In this document: in pieces, positions 22,804 through 32,191 of the stretch
Position numbering within the stretch: position 1 is the first letter of the stretch
How the letters are laid out: each line of letters begins with the position of its first letter
DNA from: UBA668 sp040081465
GTDB taxonomy: Bacteria > Actinomycetota > Acidimicrobiia > Acidimicrobiales > Ilumatobacteraceae
NCBI GenBank assembly: GCA_040081465.1
Contig: JBEBGL010000021.1
Span: forward strand, 1-37,959
Length of the DNA stretch: 37,959 nucleotides
Direction: 5' to 3'
Translations under genes and position numbers: made by a program
Notes under the pieces: generated by a model
The model's input: the letters and a program-made list of their open reading frames with translations, nothing else
What the model was told of the DNA's origin: nothing
Database searches by the model: none

Positions 22804-24281
22804 TTGTCGATCACGTCGTAGGCGCATTGGTTGACGCCGTAGCCGGTGTGCTGATCGGCGGTCACGATTACGAAGCGACCGTCTTCAAGTGCGTTGGCCA
22901 TGTTCTCGGTGCTTTGTAGCGGTGTTGCCGGATCGCCGGTTGTGCCCATCACCAAGATCGGTCCTGCGCCGATGCCAGTGATCTTCACACGTGGGTCGAG
23001 CGCCTCAGGAAAGAAGCTGCAGAAGTACGAGCCGGTTGTGCCTGGCGCGAAACGTGGCGCAACGGCGTTGTACTCGGCGGCAGTCGCGTCGTCTTCTGCA
23101 ACTGTCAGTCGGCTTGGGTCGTCTTGGCAGAAGATGACCTGGAAGGCCTCGAGCGAGTTGTCGTAGGTGCCATCTGGCTGGCGCACGTAGTAGTCGTCGT
23201 ACAGGGCGAGCAGTCCTGCGCCGTCGCCGTTCTGAGCATCGGCCAACGCATTCTCAAGGTCTGGCCACAGCAGCTCGCTGTACATCGCGTTCGCGACTCC
23301 GGTCAGCGCCATTCCGCGACTGAGGTCGGGTCGGCCGCTGACTGTCGGGATCGGGTTCTCGTCGATGTCGAGCATCAACGCATCGAAAGCGCCTTCGGCA
23401 TCACCGTCGTTGTAGAACGGGCAGTCGGCATTGTCACTGCACTGCGCGAGGAACGTCGCGATGCTGTTCTCGAAACCTGCTGCCTGTTGCAGGCCGCTGT
23501 CGATGAAGTCGGCGTTTGGATCGGCGGCACCATCAAGCACTGCCGCGCGGACGGTGTCGGGGAACAGGGTCGCCCACGTGGCGCCCAACTCACTTCCGTA
23601 GCTGAACCCGAAGTACGAAATCTTTTCCTCACCGAGTGCTTCACGAATCGCGTTCATGTCGCGCGCCGAGTTGTTGGTGCCCACGTAGGGGAGGATCTCG
23701 TTCTTGTCGACACAGTTGTCGGTGAAATCCTGTGCAACGTCGATCAAACGCTGGCGTTCTGAATCGTCGTCGGGAGTGATGTCGGTGTTCGCGAAGTAGA
23801 GGTCGTAATCGTCGACGCAATCAATCGCGGGCTCGCTGAGGCCGGTGCCGCGCGGGTCCCAGCCGATGATGTCGAACTGATCGAGCAGAACCTGGCTATA
23901 GATCTGGTCGGCGTAGATGGCGAAGTCGCTGCCACCGAAACCCGGACCGCCAGGGTTGACAAGCAGACTGCCGATGCGTTGCGCGGGGTCGGCCAGGTGG
24001 CGCGCCACGTAGAGATCGATGGTGCCCACGGACGGATCGTCGTAATCGATGGGAACTTCCAGATGCCCGACTTCAACGTTCTCGCTGCCGAACTCAACAA
24101 ACTCAAAGGCGTCGCCGCCAGGGCCAGGGTCGGTAGCCGGAGTGGAGTTGTCGACACTGTCGGGGGTGGAGTTGTCGACACTGCCGTTGGTGGTCGACGA
24201 CTTCTTGTTGTCGTTCGCGCAACTAGTGACGGTGATGATGAGGGTCAGCGCTGCGGTGAGCGCAAGTGAGGTACGACGCAT
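22749..24281 (-). CDS. Secreted TAP-like alpha/beta hydrolase lipoprotein (paralogue 1)
   Basis: This 510-residue protein resembles the tripeptidyl aminopeptidase (SlpD/E-like) branch of alpha/beta hydrolases, which trim peptides outside the cell. A signal peptide ends in TVTSC (Cys21 lipidated), followed by a Thr/Ser/Asp-rich linker. Catalytic elements are the oxyanion segment NPGGPGFGG, nucleophile Ser227 in GFSYGS, the Asp region MGTTGDPATP, and His in ADQHTGYG near the C terminus. Several Cys suggest disulphides. I start it at the ATG at 24281 rather than 24302, because it gives a normal signal peptide and TAATGT ends seven bases upstream. It is followed upstream by a close paralogue. Confidence 0.85.
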   Translation of the reverse strand: MRRTSLALTAALTLIITVTSCANDNKKSSTTNGSVDNSTPDSVDNSTPATDPGPGGDAFEFVEFGSENVEVGHLEVPIDYDDPSVGTIDLYVARHLADPAQRIGSLLVNPGGPGFGGSDFAIYADQIYSQVLLDQFDIIGWDPRGTGLSEPAIDCVDDYDLYFANTDITPDDDSERQRLIDVAQDFTDNCVDKNEILPYVGTNNSARDMNAIREALGEEKISYFGFSYGSELGATWATLFPDTVRAAVLDGAADPNADFIDSGLQQAAGFENSIATFLAQCSDNADCPFYNDGDAEGAFDALMLDIDENPIPTVSGRPDLSRGMALTGVANAMYSELLWPDLENALADAQNGDGAGLLALYDDYYVRQPDGTYDNSLEAFQVIFCQDDPSRLTVAEDDATAAEYNAVAPRFAPGTTGSYFCSFFPEALDPRVKITGIGAGPILVMGTTGDPATPLQSTENMANALEDGRFVIVTADQHTGYGVNQCAYDVIDNYLIDPVANAPEDGFTCE

Positions 24282-24294
24282 GGCCGACACATTA
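24282..24294 (-). promoter_or_regulatory. Putative leaderless promoter of hydrolase paralogue 1
   Basis: TAATGT (24294 to 24289 on the minus strand) is separated from the ATG at 24281 by seven bases, so transcription would start at the A of the ATG. The -35 position lies within the end of the upstream paralogue and shows no clear hexamer. Confidence 0.4.
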
Positions 24295-24317
24295 CGGCCC
24301 AACTCGCCGACGCGAGG

Positions 24318-25862
24318 TCAGGTGCAGTCGATTTCGTCGTCAAGAGGGGCAGACGGATCGACCAAGTAGTTGTCGATGGTCTCGTCTCCGCAGTTGTTGA
24401 CGCCGTACCCGGTGTGCTGATCCGCATCGACGATCACCAGATGTCCGCCCTCCAACGCGCTCGCCATCTTGCGCGTCGAGGCCAGCGGTGTTGCGGCATC
24501 GCCTGTCGTGCCCATCACGATGATCGGGCCCGCGCCCTTGCCGGTGATGACGATCGGTTCAGCAGCGGGCACTGGCCACACCGCGCAGAACAGCAACTCG
24601 GCCAACCATCCGCGCCCGAGCCGCGGTGCCGCTGCTGCGAACTCGGCCTCGTGTGACAACAGGTCGTCGGGCCCAGTGCTTCCCGGATCGTCGAGGCAGT
24701 TGATCGCGAAGTAGGCCTCGAGCTCGTTGCCCCACTCACCGAACTGATACCCGAAGTACTCGTCGTACAACTCGAGCGCGCCGCCACCGTCGCCGTCCTG
24801 CAGGTCGGCGAGTGCTAGCTCGAGGCGCGGCCAGTACGACTGGTCGTACATCGCCTGCGCAACCGCGGTGAACAAAACTCCCTGGGTGATGTCGGCGCGA
24901 TCGGCATCCACGCTGATCGGAGTTGCATCGATGCCGGCGCTGAGTTCGTCGAAGGCGGCCTCTGCGTTGCCGTCGTTGTGAAACGCACAACTGTCGTCGG
25001 CGCTGCACTGCGCGAGGAACTCGTCGAATGTTGCCTCGAAGCCGGCTGCCTGCTGAAGGTTCTGTTCGAGGTAACCGACGGTCGGATCAACCGCACCGTC
25101 GAGAACCGCCGCGCGCACCGTGTCGGGAAACATGGTCGCCCATGTTGCACCCAGCTCGCTGCCGTAGCTGAACCCGAAGTAGCTGATCGTTGCTTCGCCG
25201 AGCGCCTCGCGAATGGCGTTCATGTCGCGCGCCGAACTGGCCGTGCTGAGGTGCGGCAGTAGGCGAGCGTTGTCGTCTGCACACGACTCGCCAAACTCGG
25301 TACCCGCGTCGATCAGGTCTTGGCGCTCTTCGTCGGTGTCGGGTGAAGAGTCGAGCGCGAAGTAGCGGTCGTAGTCCTCAACGCAATCGACGGCAGGTTC
25401 ACTCGAGCCCGTGCCACGCGGATCCCAACCAACGATGTCGAAGCGGTCGAGCAGAGCCTGTCCGTAGATTTGGTCCGCGCTATATGCCAGGCCACTGCCG
25501 CCGTAACCGGGGCCACCCGGGTTGACGAGCAGCGTGCCGATACGTCGCTCGGGGTCCGCAGCCGAGTGACGAACCAGGTACAACATGATTTGGTCGCCGC
25601 TCGGGTCGTCGTAGTCGAGCGGCACGAAGAGCGTGCCTTCTTCAATACCGTCGCCTAGGTCGAGCCATGCGAACGGATCGTCGGCGGGCTCAGTGGTGTC
25701 GGCGGGCTGACTGCTGTCGTCCGGCGCCGAGTTCGGCGTACCGAGGGTGACACCATCGATCGTGCCGCGCTCACCGCGACCCTGGTTGGCGCCCTCGTCG
25801 ATGCCGTCACCGCATGCGACGACAAGCAAACAACTGACCGAAACAAGGGCGAGACGACGCAT
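24318..25862 (-). CDS. Secreted TAP-like alpha/beta hydrolase lipoprotein (paralogue 2)
   Basis: This 514-residue protein is a close paralogue of the next gene downstream. It has a short signal peptide ending LLVVAC (Cys17 lipidated), an acidic linker, the oxyanion segment NPGGPGYGG, GFSYGS as nucleophile elbow, MGTTGDAATP for the acid and ADQHTGYG for the His. Long blocks such as SARDMNAIREALGE are identical in the two. The frame remains open far upstream to 26831, but that part is antisense to the ABC transporter gene, so the ATG at 25862 is used; TACGAT lies six bases before it. The stop is 36 nt from the start of paralogue 1. The substrates are probably short peptides. Confidence 0.85.
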   Translation of the reverse strand: MRRLALVSVSCLLVVACGDGIDEGANQGRGERGTIDGVTLGTPNSAPDDSSQPADTTEPADDPFAWLDLGDGIEEGTLFVPLDYDDPSGDQIMLYLVRHSAADPERRIGTLLVNPGGPGYGGSGLAYSADQIYGQALLDRFDIVGWDPRGTGSSEPAVDCVEDYDRYFALDSSPDTDEERQDLIDAGTEFGESCADDNARLLPHLSTASSARDMNAIREALGEATISYFGFSYGSELGATWATMFPDTVRAAVLDGAVDPTVGYLEQNLQQAAGFEATFDEFLAQCSADDSCAFHNDGNAEAAFDELSAGIDATPISVDADRADITQGVLFTAVAQAMYDQSYWPRLELALADLQDGDGGGALELYDEYFGYQFGEWGNELEAYFAINCLDDPGSTGPDDLLSHEAEFAAAAPRLGRGWLAELLFCAVWPVPAAEPIVITGKGAGPIIVMGTTGDAATPLASTRKMASALEGGHLVIVDADQHTGYGVNNCGDETIDNYLVDPSAPLDDEIDCT

Positions 25863-25907
25863 GACGTCATCGTAGAAGTGCGGCGACCGTTCCGTATCCT
25901 CAAGCAC
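25863..25907. promoter_or_regulatory. Divergent putative leaderless promoters, hydrolase 2 and ABC exporter
   Basis: TACGAT (25874 to 25869, minus) ends six bases before the hydrolase ATG at 25862. TATCCT (25895-25900, plus) ends seven bases before the ABC transporter ATG at 25908. The two starts are 45 bp apart. No TTGACA-type -35 is visible for the plus-strand promoter. Confidence 0.45.
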
Positions 25908-27770
25908 ATGCGGATGGGTCCCCACATGCTGATGCCTGGTGACGCCGCGGCAGTAAAAGGCAAACGCCTCCAACGAAGTTCGCTGCGCAGAGCGTGGCAA
26001 TTCGCTCGCCCCTACCGCGGCACCATCACTCTCTTTCTCGGGGCGATCATTGCGGTAGCCGCGATCGACTTGGTCCCACCGTTTGCGTTCCGGACGATCT
26101 TGAACGACGCTATTCCCGAGAGTGATCGTGGGTTGATCACTGTTCTTGCGATCGTCGTGGTCGCGGCGGCGATCGTCAATGCCGGGTTGGCGATCGTGCA
26201 ACGGTGGTGCAGCGCCCGGATTGGTGAAGGGCTGATCTACGACCTGCGCGTCGCGCTCTTCGCAAAAGTGCAGCGGATGCCGATCGCATTCTTTACGCGC
26301 ACGCAGACCGGTGCACTCACCAGCCGATTGAACAACGACGTTGTCGGGGCGCAAACTGCAGTCACCAGCACGCTCGGAAGCGTGGTCAGCAACGTCGTGG
26401 TGCTCGTTACTTCGCTGGCGGCGATGGCTGTTCTCGAATGGCGTCTCACATTGTTGGCGCTGGTTGCGCTGCCGATCTTCATCATCCCCGCCAAGCGTGT
26501 CGGTCGCCGACTGCAGGGAATCTCGCGCGAGAACATGGCCACCAACGCGGAGATGAACTCGCAAATGGCCGAGCGCTTCAACGTCGCTGGGGCATTGCTG
26601 GTGAAGTTGTTCGGTCGCCAGCGCGACGAGGTTGATGTGTTTTCGAAGCGTGCCTCGAAGGTGCGCGACACCGGCGTCAAGGCTGCGATGTATGGCCGCA
26701 TCTTTTTCGTCGCGCTGGGCTTGGTCGGTGCACTGGGCGCTGCGGCCATCTATGGCGTCGGCGCGCACCTCGTAGTGAGCGGCGATCTCAAGGTTGGCGA
26801 CCTGGTGGCGTTGGCGACGTTGGTGACGCACGTGTATCAGCCACTTACTGGTCTGACCAACGCGCGCGTCGACCTGATGACCGCGATGGTCAGCTTCGAG
26901 CGCGTGTTCGAAGTGCTTGACGCGCCGGAACCAATCACCGACCGTCCGGGCGCGATCGATCTCGTCGCGCCGAGTGGGCGTATCGAGTTTCGCGACGTGT
27001 GGTTCCGTTATCCCGCTGCCGCCGAGGTCACCGTCCGCTCGCTGGAGGCGCCTAACTCGATCATCGCTAGCGACCCAGACCGCGATGTGCTGCAGGGCGT
27101 GTCGCTGGTGATCGAGCCTGGCGAGACCGTCGCGCTAGTCGGCGCTTCAGGGTCGGGCAAGACGACGCTGTCGGGATTGATCCCGCGGCTTTACGACGTC
27201 ACGTCTGGCGTGGTGCTGATCGACGGGCACGACGTACGGGATCTCACGCAACATTCGCTGCGCGCCGCGATCGGAGTCGTCAGCCAAGATCCTCACCTTT
27301 TCCACGAATCAATCGGCGCCAATCTGTTGTATGCCCGACCCGGTGCGACGATCGATGAACTGGACGCCGCGTGTCGCGGCGCGCGTATCTACGACACGAT
27401 CGCCGACCTACCCGATGGTTACGACACCGTCGTTGGTGAGCGCGGGTATCGGTTGAGCGGTGGCGAGAAGCAGCGGCTCGCGATTGCCAGGCTGCTGTTG
27501 AAGAACCCGGCGATGATGATCCTCGACGAAGCGACGAGCCATCTCGACAACGAGAACGAGGCGCACGTGCAGGCCGCGTTCGAGGAAGCGCTGAAGGGCC
27601 GCACTGCGTTGGTCATCGCCCACCGCCTGTCAACGATCCGCGACGCCGACCGCATTGTCGTGCTCGAAGATGGCCGCATCATCGAACAAGGCACCCACGC
27701 GGAACTGATCGCGCTCGACGGGATATACGCCGCGCAGGTAAGAGCCGGCGAAACCCCAGTAATCGTCTGA
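25908..27770 (+). CDS. ABC exporter, fused permease and ATPase
   Basis: This 620-residue half-transporter has an N-terminal six-helix membrane domain (about residues 25-310) and a C-terminal ATPase. Landmarks are Walker A GASGSGKT, Q-loop VVSQDPHLFHESI, signature LSGGEKQR, Walker B AMMILDEATS and the switch AHRLSTI. It should work as a dimer, probably homodimeric, exporting a lipid or hydrophobic compound; the substrate is not evident. In the ATPase there is an insertion of about 20 residues (EVTVRSLEAPNSIIASDPDR) between the first beta strands, longer than usual. The frame opens at a GTG at 25878, but TATCCT ending seven bases before the ATG at 25908 favours that start. Confidence 0.85.
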   Translation: MRMGPHMLMPGDAAAVKGKRLQRSSLRRAWQFARPYRGTITLFLGAIIAVAAIDLVPPFAFRTILNDAIPESDRGLITVLAIVVVAAAIVNAGLAIVQRWCSARIGEGLIYDLRVALFAKVQRMPIAFFTRTQTGALTSRLNNDVVGAQTAVTSTLGSVVSNVVVLVTSLAAMAVLEWRLTLLALVALPIFIIPAKRVGRRLQGISRENMATNAEMNSQMAERFNVAGALLVKLFGRQRDEVDVFSKRASKVRDTGVKAAMYGRIFFVALGLVGALGAAAIYGVGAHLVVSGDLKVGDLVALATLVTHVYQPLTGLTNARVDLMTAMVSFERVFEVLDAPEPITDRPGAIDLVAPSGRIEFRDVWFRYPAAAEVTVRSLEAPNSIIASDPDRDVLQGVSLVIEPGETVALVGASGSGKTTLSGLIPRLYDVTSGVVLIDGHDVRDLTQHSLRAAIGVVSQDPHLFHESIGANLLYARPGATIDELDAACRGARIYDTIADLPDGYDTVVGERGYRLSGGEKQRLAIARLLLKNPAMMILDEATSHLDNENEAHVQAAFEEALKGRTALVIAHRLSTIRDADRIVVLEDGRIIEQGTHAELIALDGIYAAQVRAGETPVIV

Positions 27771-27808
27771 CTTTGGTGGCATCCGCAACCTCGTGACACC
27801 CCTTCGTC

Positions 27809-29002
27809 ATGATTGAAGGCATGGAACCTGTCCTTGTTGTTCTCCTCGTGGTGGCGGCCGCGGCGATCGCTTGGTTATTGGCGAATCGTCGTGCCACGCC
27901 GGAAATCACACTCAACGACAGCGGGCTCGCTAGCCGCGATCGCGACCTCATGCGGGCCACCGTCGAGCACACGATTGCGGTTGCTCGCGAGCAGCTCGGC
28001 GCCCACACCGACGCAGCCGATGCGTCGTTGGCCAGCAGGCAATTGCTCATCGACGCCAAGTTGGGCGAAGTGCAGTCTGGGGTTCAAGCCGACCTCGGCA
28101 AGCTCTCCAGTCTGGTGCAGCAGTTGGGCGACGCGACGACCCTGCGTTTTGGGCAGGTCGACAATTCGCTGAAGGCGCACGCCGAGATCACGCAATCGCT
28201 GGCGGGTACTGCCAGCAGCTTGCGCGAAGCACTGGCATCCAGCAACGCGCGCGGCCAGTGGGGCGAGCGCATGGCGGAAGACGTGCTGCGTCTTGCTGGC
28301 ATGCAAGAGAAAGTGAACTACGTCAAGCGGACTGCGGTCGACGGCGATGGCAAGGGCATTCCCGACTTCACGTTCGTGTTGCCCAAGGGCCACGTGCTGT
28401 TTATGGATGTCAAGTTCCCGATGGCGTCTTACCTGAAGTTCCTCGAGGCGGGCAGCGACGCCGAGCGCGATGCGCACCGCGCGACCTTCGTTCGCGATGT
28501 CCGCGCGCGGGTGCGCGAGTTGGCACGGCGCGAGTACGCGCAGACCGACGATCGACCAACTGTCGACAACGTGCTGATGTTTGTGCCAAACGAGAGCCTG
28601 GCCGCGTTCATACACGAGTCCGACGAGACGATCATCGAAGAGGCGATGGCGCTGAACATCGTCATCTGTTCACCGATGACGTTGTTCGCGTTTCTCGGCG
28701 TCATTCGCCAGGCCTTCGACAACTTCATGATCGAGCAAACCAGCCGCGAGATTCTCGGATTGCTCGGCAAGTTTGGCCAGCAGTGGAACAAGTACACCGA
28801 CCAGGTCGAAAAGGTCAGGAAGAACTTCGACATCGTCAGTCGCTCGTTCGACGATCTCGCCACCACCCGCCGCCGGGCGCTAGAGAAGCCGCTCGACTCG
28901 ATCGAAACACTGCGTCGCAGGCAAGCCCTGCCAATCGATGGTCAGCTCTTCGGCGAAGACGACGAGCTCGAGTTCGACAACGTGCGCGAACTCGGCGCCT
29001 AA
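27809..29002 (+). CDS. rmuC: DNA recombination protein RmuC
   Basis: RmuC-family proteins limit inversions and rearrangements at short repeats and probably have a PD-(D/E)XK-like nuclease fold. This 397-residue protein has an N-terminal membrane anchor (about residues 6-24), a coiled-coil region (about 55-150), and the conserved core NARGQWGERMAEDVLRLAGM, followed by PDFTFVLPKGHVLFMDVKFP, where the acidic and Lys residues sit. A C-terminal helical part contains DKQ-like VEKVRKNFD. An alternative ATG at 27821 exists; no ribosome binding site decides between them. Next comes xseAB, 54 nt downstream. Confidence 0.9.
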   Translation: MIEGMEPVLVVLLVVAAAAIAWLLANRRATPEITLNDSGLASRDRDLMRATVEHTIAVAREQLGAHTDAADASLASRQLLIDAKLGEVQSGVQADLGKLSSLVQQLGDATTLRFGQVDNSLKAHAEITQSLAGTASSLREALASSNARGQWGERMAEDVLRLAGMQEKVNYVKRTAVDGDGKGIPDFTFVLPKGHVLFMDVKFPMASYLKFLEAGSDAERDAHRATFVRDVRARVRELARREYAQTDDRPTVDNVLMFVPNESLAAFIHESDETIIEEAMALNIVICSPMTLFAFLGVIRQAFDNFMIEQTSREILGLLGKFGQQWNKYTDQVEKVRKNFDIVSRSFDDLATTRRRALEKPLDSIETLRRRQALPIDGQLFGEDDELEFDNVRELGA

Positions 29003-29056
29003 GCGCCACCCTCCCCACGCGCTTCGCATCTTCACGCGCCTAACCTTCGCCCCTAT

Positions 29057-30412
29057 GTGGTGGTCGCCGTGAGCCAACCCTCTTTCGACCTCGAGTTCTC
29101 CGACGAGCCGCGCGACGAAGCGGGGTTGCCCACCTTCTCTGTGCGCGAGCTGGCCGATGCGATCAACGGGTCACTGCGCCGCTCGTTCTCCGACGGCGTG
29201 TGGGTGCGCGGCGAGATTCAGGGGTGGAACGTGCGCGGCGCGCACGCGTACTTCAAGCTTGCGGAAGAAACCGAAGACGGCAAGGCCAGCCTCAACGTTC
29301 AATTCTTCGCGCCTTCGCAGATGAAGTTGAAGCCGCTGCTGATGAAGCATCGTTTGCGCTTGGCCGACGGGCTGAAGGTACGCATCTTTGGCCACCTCGA
29401 CTACTTCGCCCCATCCGGGCAGCTCGGTCTGAAGATGAGCGGAATCGACCCTCGGTTCACGCTTGGCGAAATGGCGATGGAGCGCGACGACGTTGTGCGA
29501 CGACTGGTCGCGGCCGGCATGTACGACCGCAACAAGCAACTTACGGTTCCTCCTACGCCGTTGCGCGTTGGCGTCGTTTCAAGCAGTTCCAGTGCGGCGT
29601 GGGCCGACTTCGTTCACGAACTCGAGCGCAGTGGGTTTGCATTCGTGCTGCGCCTGATCGATGTGCGCGTGCAGGGCGAGCGAGCAGTCGCCGAAGTCTC
29701 CTCCGGGTTGCGAACGCTCGGTGCGCATGGCGATCTCGATGTGGTGGTGTTGATACGCGGTGGCGGCAGCCGCACCGAGTTGGCGACATTCGATCACGAA
29801 TCGATTGCGACAGCGATCGCAACCTCGGCGCTTCCCGTGTTCACTGGCCTTGGTCACGAGATCGATCGCAGCGTCGCCGACGAGGTTGCGCACAGTGCAC
29901 TTAAGACACCAACGGCGTGCGCCACCGCGCTGGTCGAGCGTGTGCAAGCGTTTCGTGACAGGTGCGAGCAGGCGTGGTCGTCGATCGGGCATCGGGCGCA
30001 ACGCGCAGTAGGGGCCGCAGAAACCGATGTCGGCGAGGTGGCACGCTCGATTCGGCATCAGGTGTTGGCCAGCGTCGACCGTGCCGACGATCGTTTGGTG
30101 CAGCGCGCACACCAAGTGCGTGCCGGCGCCAACCAAGTGGTGCAGCGTGCCGACGCACACCTTCGGTCCGCGACCGCGGCGGTGGGTCGCGTGCCAGCCC
30201 GGCTCGATCCAGAGCTGCGTCACCTCGTCGCCGTCAACGAGCGCCTGCGGTTGCTCGACCCGGCGAACACTCTTGCTCGCGGTTACAGCATTGCGCGCAC
30301 CGTCACCGGAAGTGCTGTGCTCGACGCAGCGTCATTGCAGGTTGGTGATGTCATCGTCACTACCTTTGCCAAAGGAACGGCCACCACCCGCGTCGAGGAG
30401 ACCAAACCATGA
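29057..30412 (+). CDS. xseA: Exodeoxyribonuclease VII large subunit
   Basis: XseA pairs with XseB to degrade single-stranded DNA from either end. This 451-residue protein has the OB-fold N terminus (about 15-115) with VWVRGEIQGWNVRGAHAYFKL, then the catalytic region with VGVVSSSSSAAWADF, VLIRGGGSRTELATFDHE and GHEIDRSVADEVAH, which are family motifs, and a long helical C-terminal region. Translation starts at GTG 29057 or GTG 29069. TAACCT at 29041-29046 suggests a start with a very short leader. Its stop overlaps the xseB ATG (ATGA). Confidence 0.93.
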   Translation: MVVAVSQPSFDLEFSDEPRDEAGLPTFSVRELADAINGSLRRSFSDGVWVRGEIQGWNVRGAHAYFKLAEETEDGKASLNVQFFAPSQMKLKPLLMKHRLRLADGLKVRIFGHLDYFAPSGQLGLKMSGIDPRFTLGEMAMERDDVVRRLVAAGMYDRNKQLTVPPTPLRVGVVSSSSSAAWADFVHELERSGFAFVLRLIDVRVQGERAVAEVSSGLRTLGAHGDLDVVVLIRGGGSRTELATFDHESIATAIATSALPVFTGLGHEIDRSVADEVAHSALKTPTACATALVERVQAFRDRCEQAWSSIGHRAQRAVGAAETDVGEVARSIRHQVLASVDRADDRLVQRAHQVRAGANQVVQRADAHLRSATAAVGRVPARLDPELRHLVAVNERLRLLDPANTLARGYSIARTVTGSAVLDAASLQVGDVIVTTFAKGTATTRVEETKP

Positions 30413-30642
30413 CACCGTCCACCCAACCCAAGGAACCGATGGCTATTGCACCCGGATACGCCGAAGCGCTCGCGGAACTGGAAGCCATCCTCGCCGAACT
30501 CGAGCGCAGCGATGTCGACGTCGACGTATTGGCCGAGCGTGTGAAGCGCGCGGTCGAATTGATCGGCTTTTGCCGCGCGCGCATCGGCAACGCGCGCATG
30601 CAGATCGAACAGGTCGTCGCCGACCTGGGTACCGATGGCTGA
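30409..30642 (+). CDS. xseB: Exodeoxyribonuclease VII small subunit
   Basis: XseB forms the helical small subunits that surround XseA. This 77-residue protein has the usual size and the helical hairpin pattern YAEALAELEAILAELERSDVDVDVLAERVKRAVELI. The ATG overlaps the xseA stop by four bases. The stop overlaps the start of the polyprenyl synthase gene by eight. Confidence 0.93.
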   Translation: MTPSTQPKEPMAIAPGYAEALAELEAILAELERSDVDVDVLAERVKRAVELIGFCRARIGNARMQIEQVVADLGTDG

Positions 30643-31708
30643 CCTGGCGAGCGAGTCGGCGCCCGCATCATTGGCCGCGATTGCGGCACGTGTTGAAACG
30701 CGGCTCCGCGAATTCCTCCAGCCCGAGCAGGCCCGGTGGGCCAAGTTCGACGCCGAGCTCGCCGAGCCGATCTCTCACATTGGTCGGCTAGTTCTCGCGG
30801 GTGGCAAGAGATTGCGGCCGGCATTTTGCTACTGGGGGTTTGTCGGGGCCGGTGGTGATCCTGCAGACCCGATGGTCACCAACGCTGGCGCGGCCTTCGA
30901 ACTGATGCACGCGTTCGCGCTGTTTCACGACGACGTGATGGACGACGCCGCGAGTCGTCGTGGCAACGCCACTACTCATGCCGTGTTCGCGGAGCATCAC
31001 CGCGATCAGGGTTGGGCAGGTGAAGCTCGTCGCTTTGGAGAGGGTGTTGCCATCTTGGTGGGCGACCTTGCGTTTGTATACAGCGACATGATGTTGGCAG
31101 GTGCCAGTCCGCAGGCGTGGGCGATCTGGAACGAGTTGCGCATCGAGCTGAACGTTGGTCAGGTACTCGATATCGCGGGCAGCGTGCGCAACGAGCGCAG
31201 TCGGCACAAGGCCGAGCAGATCTGCCGCTACAAGAGTGGCAAGTACACCATTGAGCGTCCGTTGCATCTCGGTGCGGTCATGGCTGCCCCCGAGCGTGCC
31301 GAAGTCCTACTGCCGGCGCTCAGCGCCTACGGCTTACCGCTCGGCGACGCCTTTCAGATGCGTGACGATGTGATGGGTGCTTTCGGCGATTCAGCAATCA
31401 CCGGCAAACCCGTGGGTGGCGACCTTCGTGAGGGGAAGCCGACTCCACTGATGGCGCGCGCCGTCGAGGCGGCCAACGCGCCGCAGGCCGAGGTGCTGGC
31501 GCTCGTTGGTCGGCGCGAACTCAACGACGACGATGTGGCTCGGGTGCAACAGGCGATCGTCGACTCGGGAGCCTTGGCCGACTTGGAGGCCACCATCGAA
31601 CGCCTCGCCGTTGAGGCGATCGAGGCGATCGGACTGGCCACAATCACGCCCGAAGCCCGCAACGAACTCGTGCTGCTGGCGACATACGTCACCAACCGGG
31701 TCGTGTAG
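30635..31708 (+). CDS. Polyprenyl diphosphate synthase
   Basis: This 357-residue enzyme is a trans-isoprenyl diphosphate synthase, probably making geranylgeranyl or a longer diphosphate for quinones, carotenoids or lipid carriers. It has GGKRLRPA near residue 57, the first Asp-rich motif DDVMD (99-103), and a second region FQMRDDVMGAFGD that carries DDxxG where many relatives have DDxxD. Family landmarks KSGKYTIERPLHLG and GDLREGKPTPLM are present. Chain length cannot be told from this alone. It overlaps xseB by eight bases, so it is translated from the xseAB operon. Confidence 0.88.
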   Translation: MADLASESAPASLAAIAARVETRLREFLQPEQARWAKFDAELAEPISHIGRLVLAGGKRLRPAFCYWGFVGAGGDPADPMVTNAGAAFELMHAFALFHDDVMDDAASRRGNATTHAVFAEHHRDQGWAGEARRFGEGVAILVGDLAFVYSDMMLAGASPQAWAIWNELRIELNVGQVLDIAGSVRNERSRHKAEQICRYKSGKYTIERPLHLGAVMAAPERAEVLLPALSAYGLPLGDAFQMRDDVMGAFGDSAITGKPVGGDLREGKPTPLMARAVEAANAPQAEVLALVGRRELNDDDVARVQQAIVDSGALADLEATIERLAVEAIEAIGLATITPEARNELVLLATYVTNRVV

Positions 31709-31759
31709 GCCAACAGTTAGGCGGGCGTGCCGCGACGTGTTACGGCAACGGATTCGATC

Positions 31760-31772
31760 TATCCTTGCCGGT
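31760..31772 (+). promoter_or_regulatory. Putative leaderless promoter of the LysM lipoprotein gene
   Basis: TATCCT (31760-31765) ends seven bases before the ATG at 31773. The same hexamer and spacing occur at 25895. No obvious -35 hexamer. Confidence 0.4.
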
Positions 31773-32132
31773 ATGAAATCGGCCAAAAACGCTGCGCTGC
31801 TCCTGTCGGCAGCGCTTTTGCCCGCGTTGGCCGCGGCGTGCAGCGACCGGGGAGACACCCGCGACACGCTGCCTCCATTCATCACTTTCGCGCCCACAAC
31901 AACCGTCAACACCTCGACTTCGCTTCCGGTGATCACTGTGTACATCGCCCAAGAGGGCGACTCACTGGGTGCGATCGCCAACGCTTTCAACGTCGACCTC
32001 GATCAGATGATGGAAATCAACGGCATCACCGACAAGAACCACGTTGAGGTTGGCCAGGCAATCAAAATTCCGCCGCAGCGCATCGTGATCACCGAACTGC
32101 CGACGACAACTTCGACCCTTCCTGCCCCCTGA
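31773..32132 (+). CDS. LysM domain lipoprotein
   Basis: This 119-residue protein has a signal peptide ending LAAAC (Cys23 lipidated), a Thr-rich linker, and one LysM domain (about 53-103) with the YIAQEGDSLGAIANAFNVDL start and GQAIKIPP end. LysM domains bind N-acetylglucosamine in peptidoglycan, so it is anchored in the membrane and binds the wall. The long frame that opens at 31506 is antisense to nothing but overlaps the synthase gene in another frame and lacks character, so the ATG at 31773 is chosen. Confidence 0.85.
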   Translation: MKSAKNAALLLSAALLPALAAACSDRGDTRDTLPPFITFAPTTTVNTSTSLPVITVYIAQEGDSLGAIANAFNVDLDQMMEINGITDKNHVEVGQAIKIPPQRIVITELPTTTSTLPAP

Positions 32133-32178
32133 GCCAGACAAGTACTTTGGTCCCTAACGACTTTTGTGGTCGTTTTGC

Positions 32179-32191
32179 TAACCTCTGACTC
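32179..32191 (+). promoter_or_regulatory. Putative leaderless promoter of the 2OG oxygenase gene
   Basis: TAACCT (32179-32184) ends seven bases before the ATG at 32192, the same -10 and spacing as fbpA. No clear -35 hexamer. Confidence 0.4.

Noticed and set aside
25863..26831. N-terminal extension of hydrolase paralogue 2
   Set aside because: Antisense to the ABC exporter; a normal lipoprotein signal starts at 25862.
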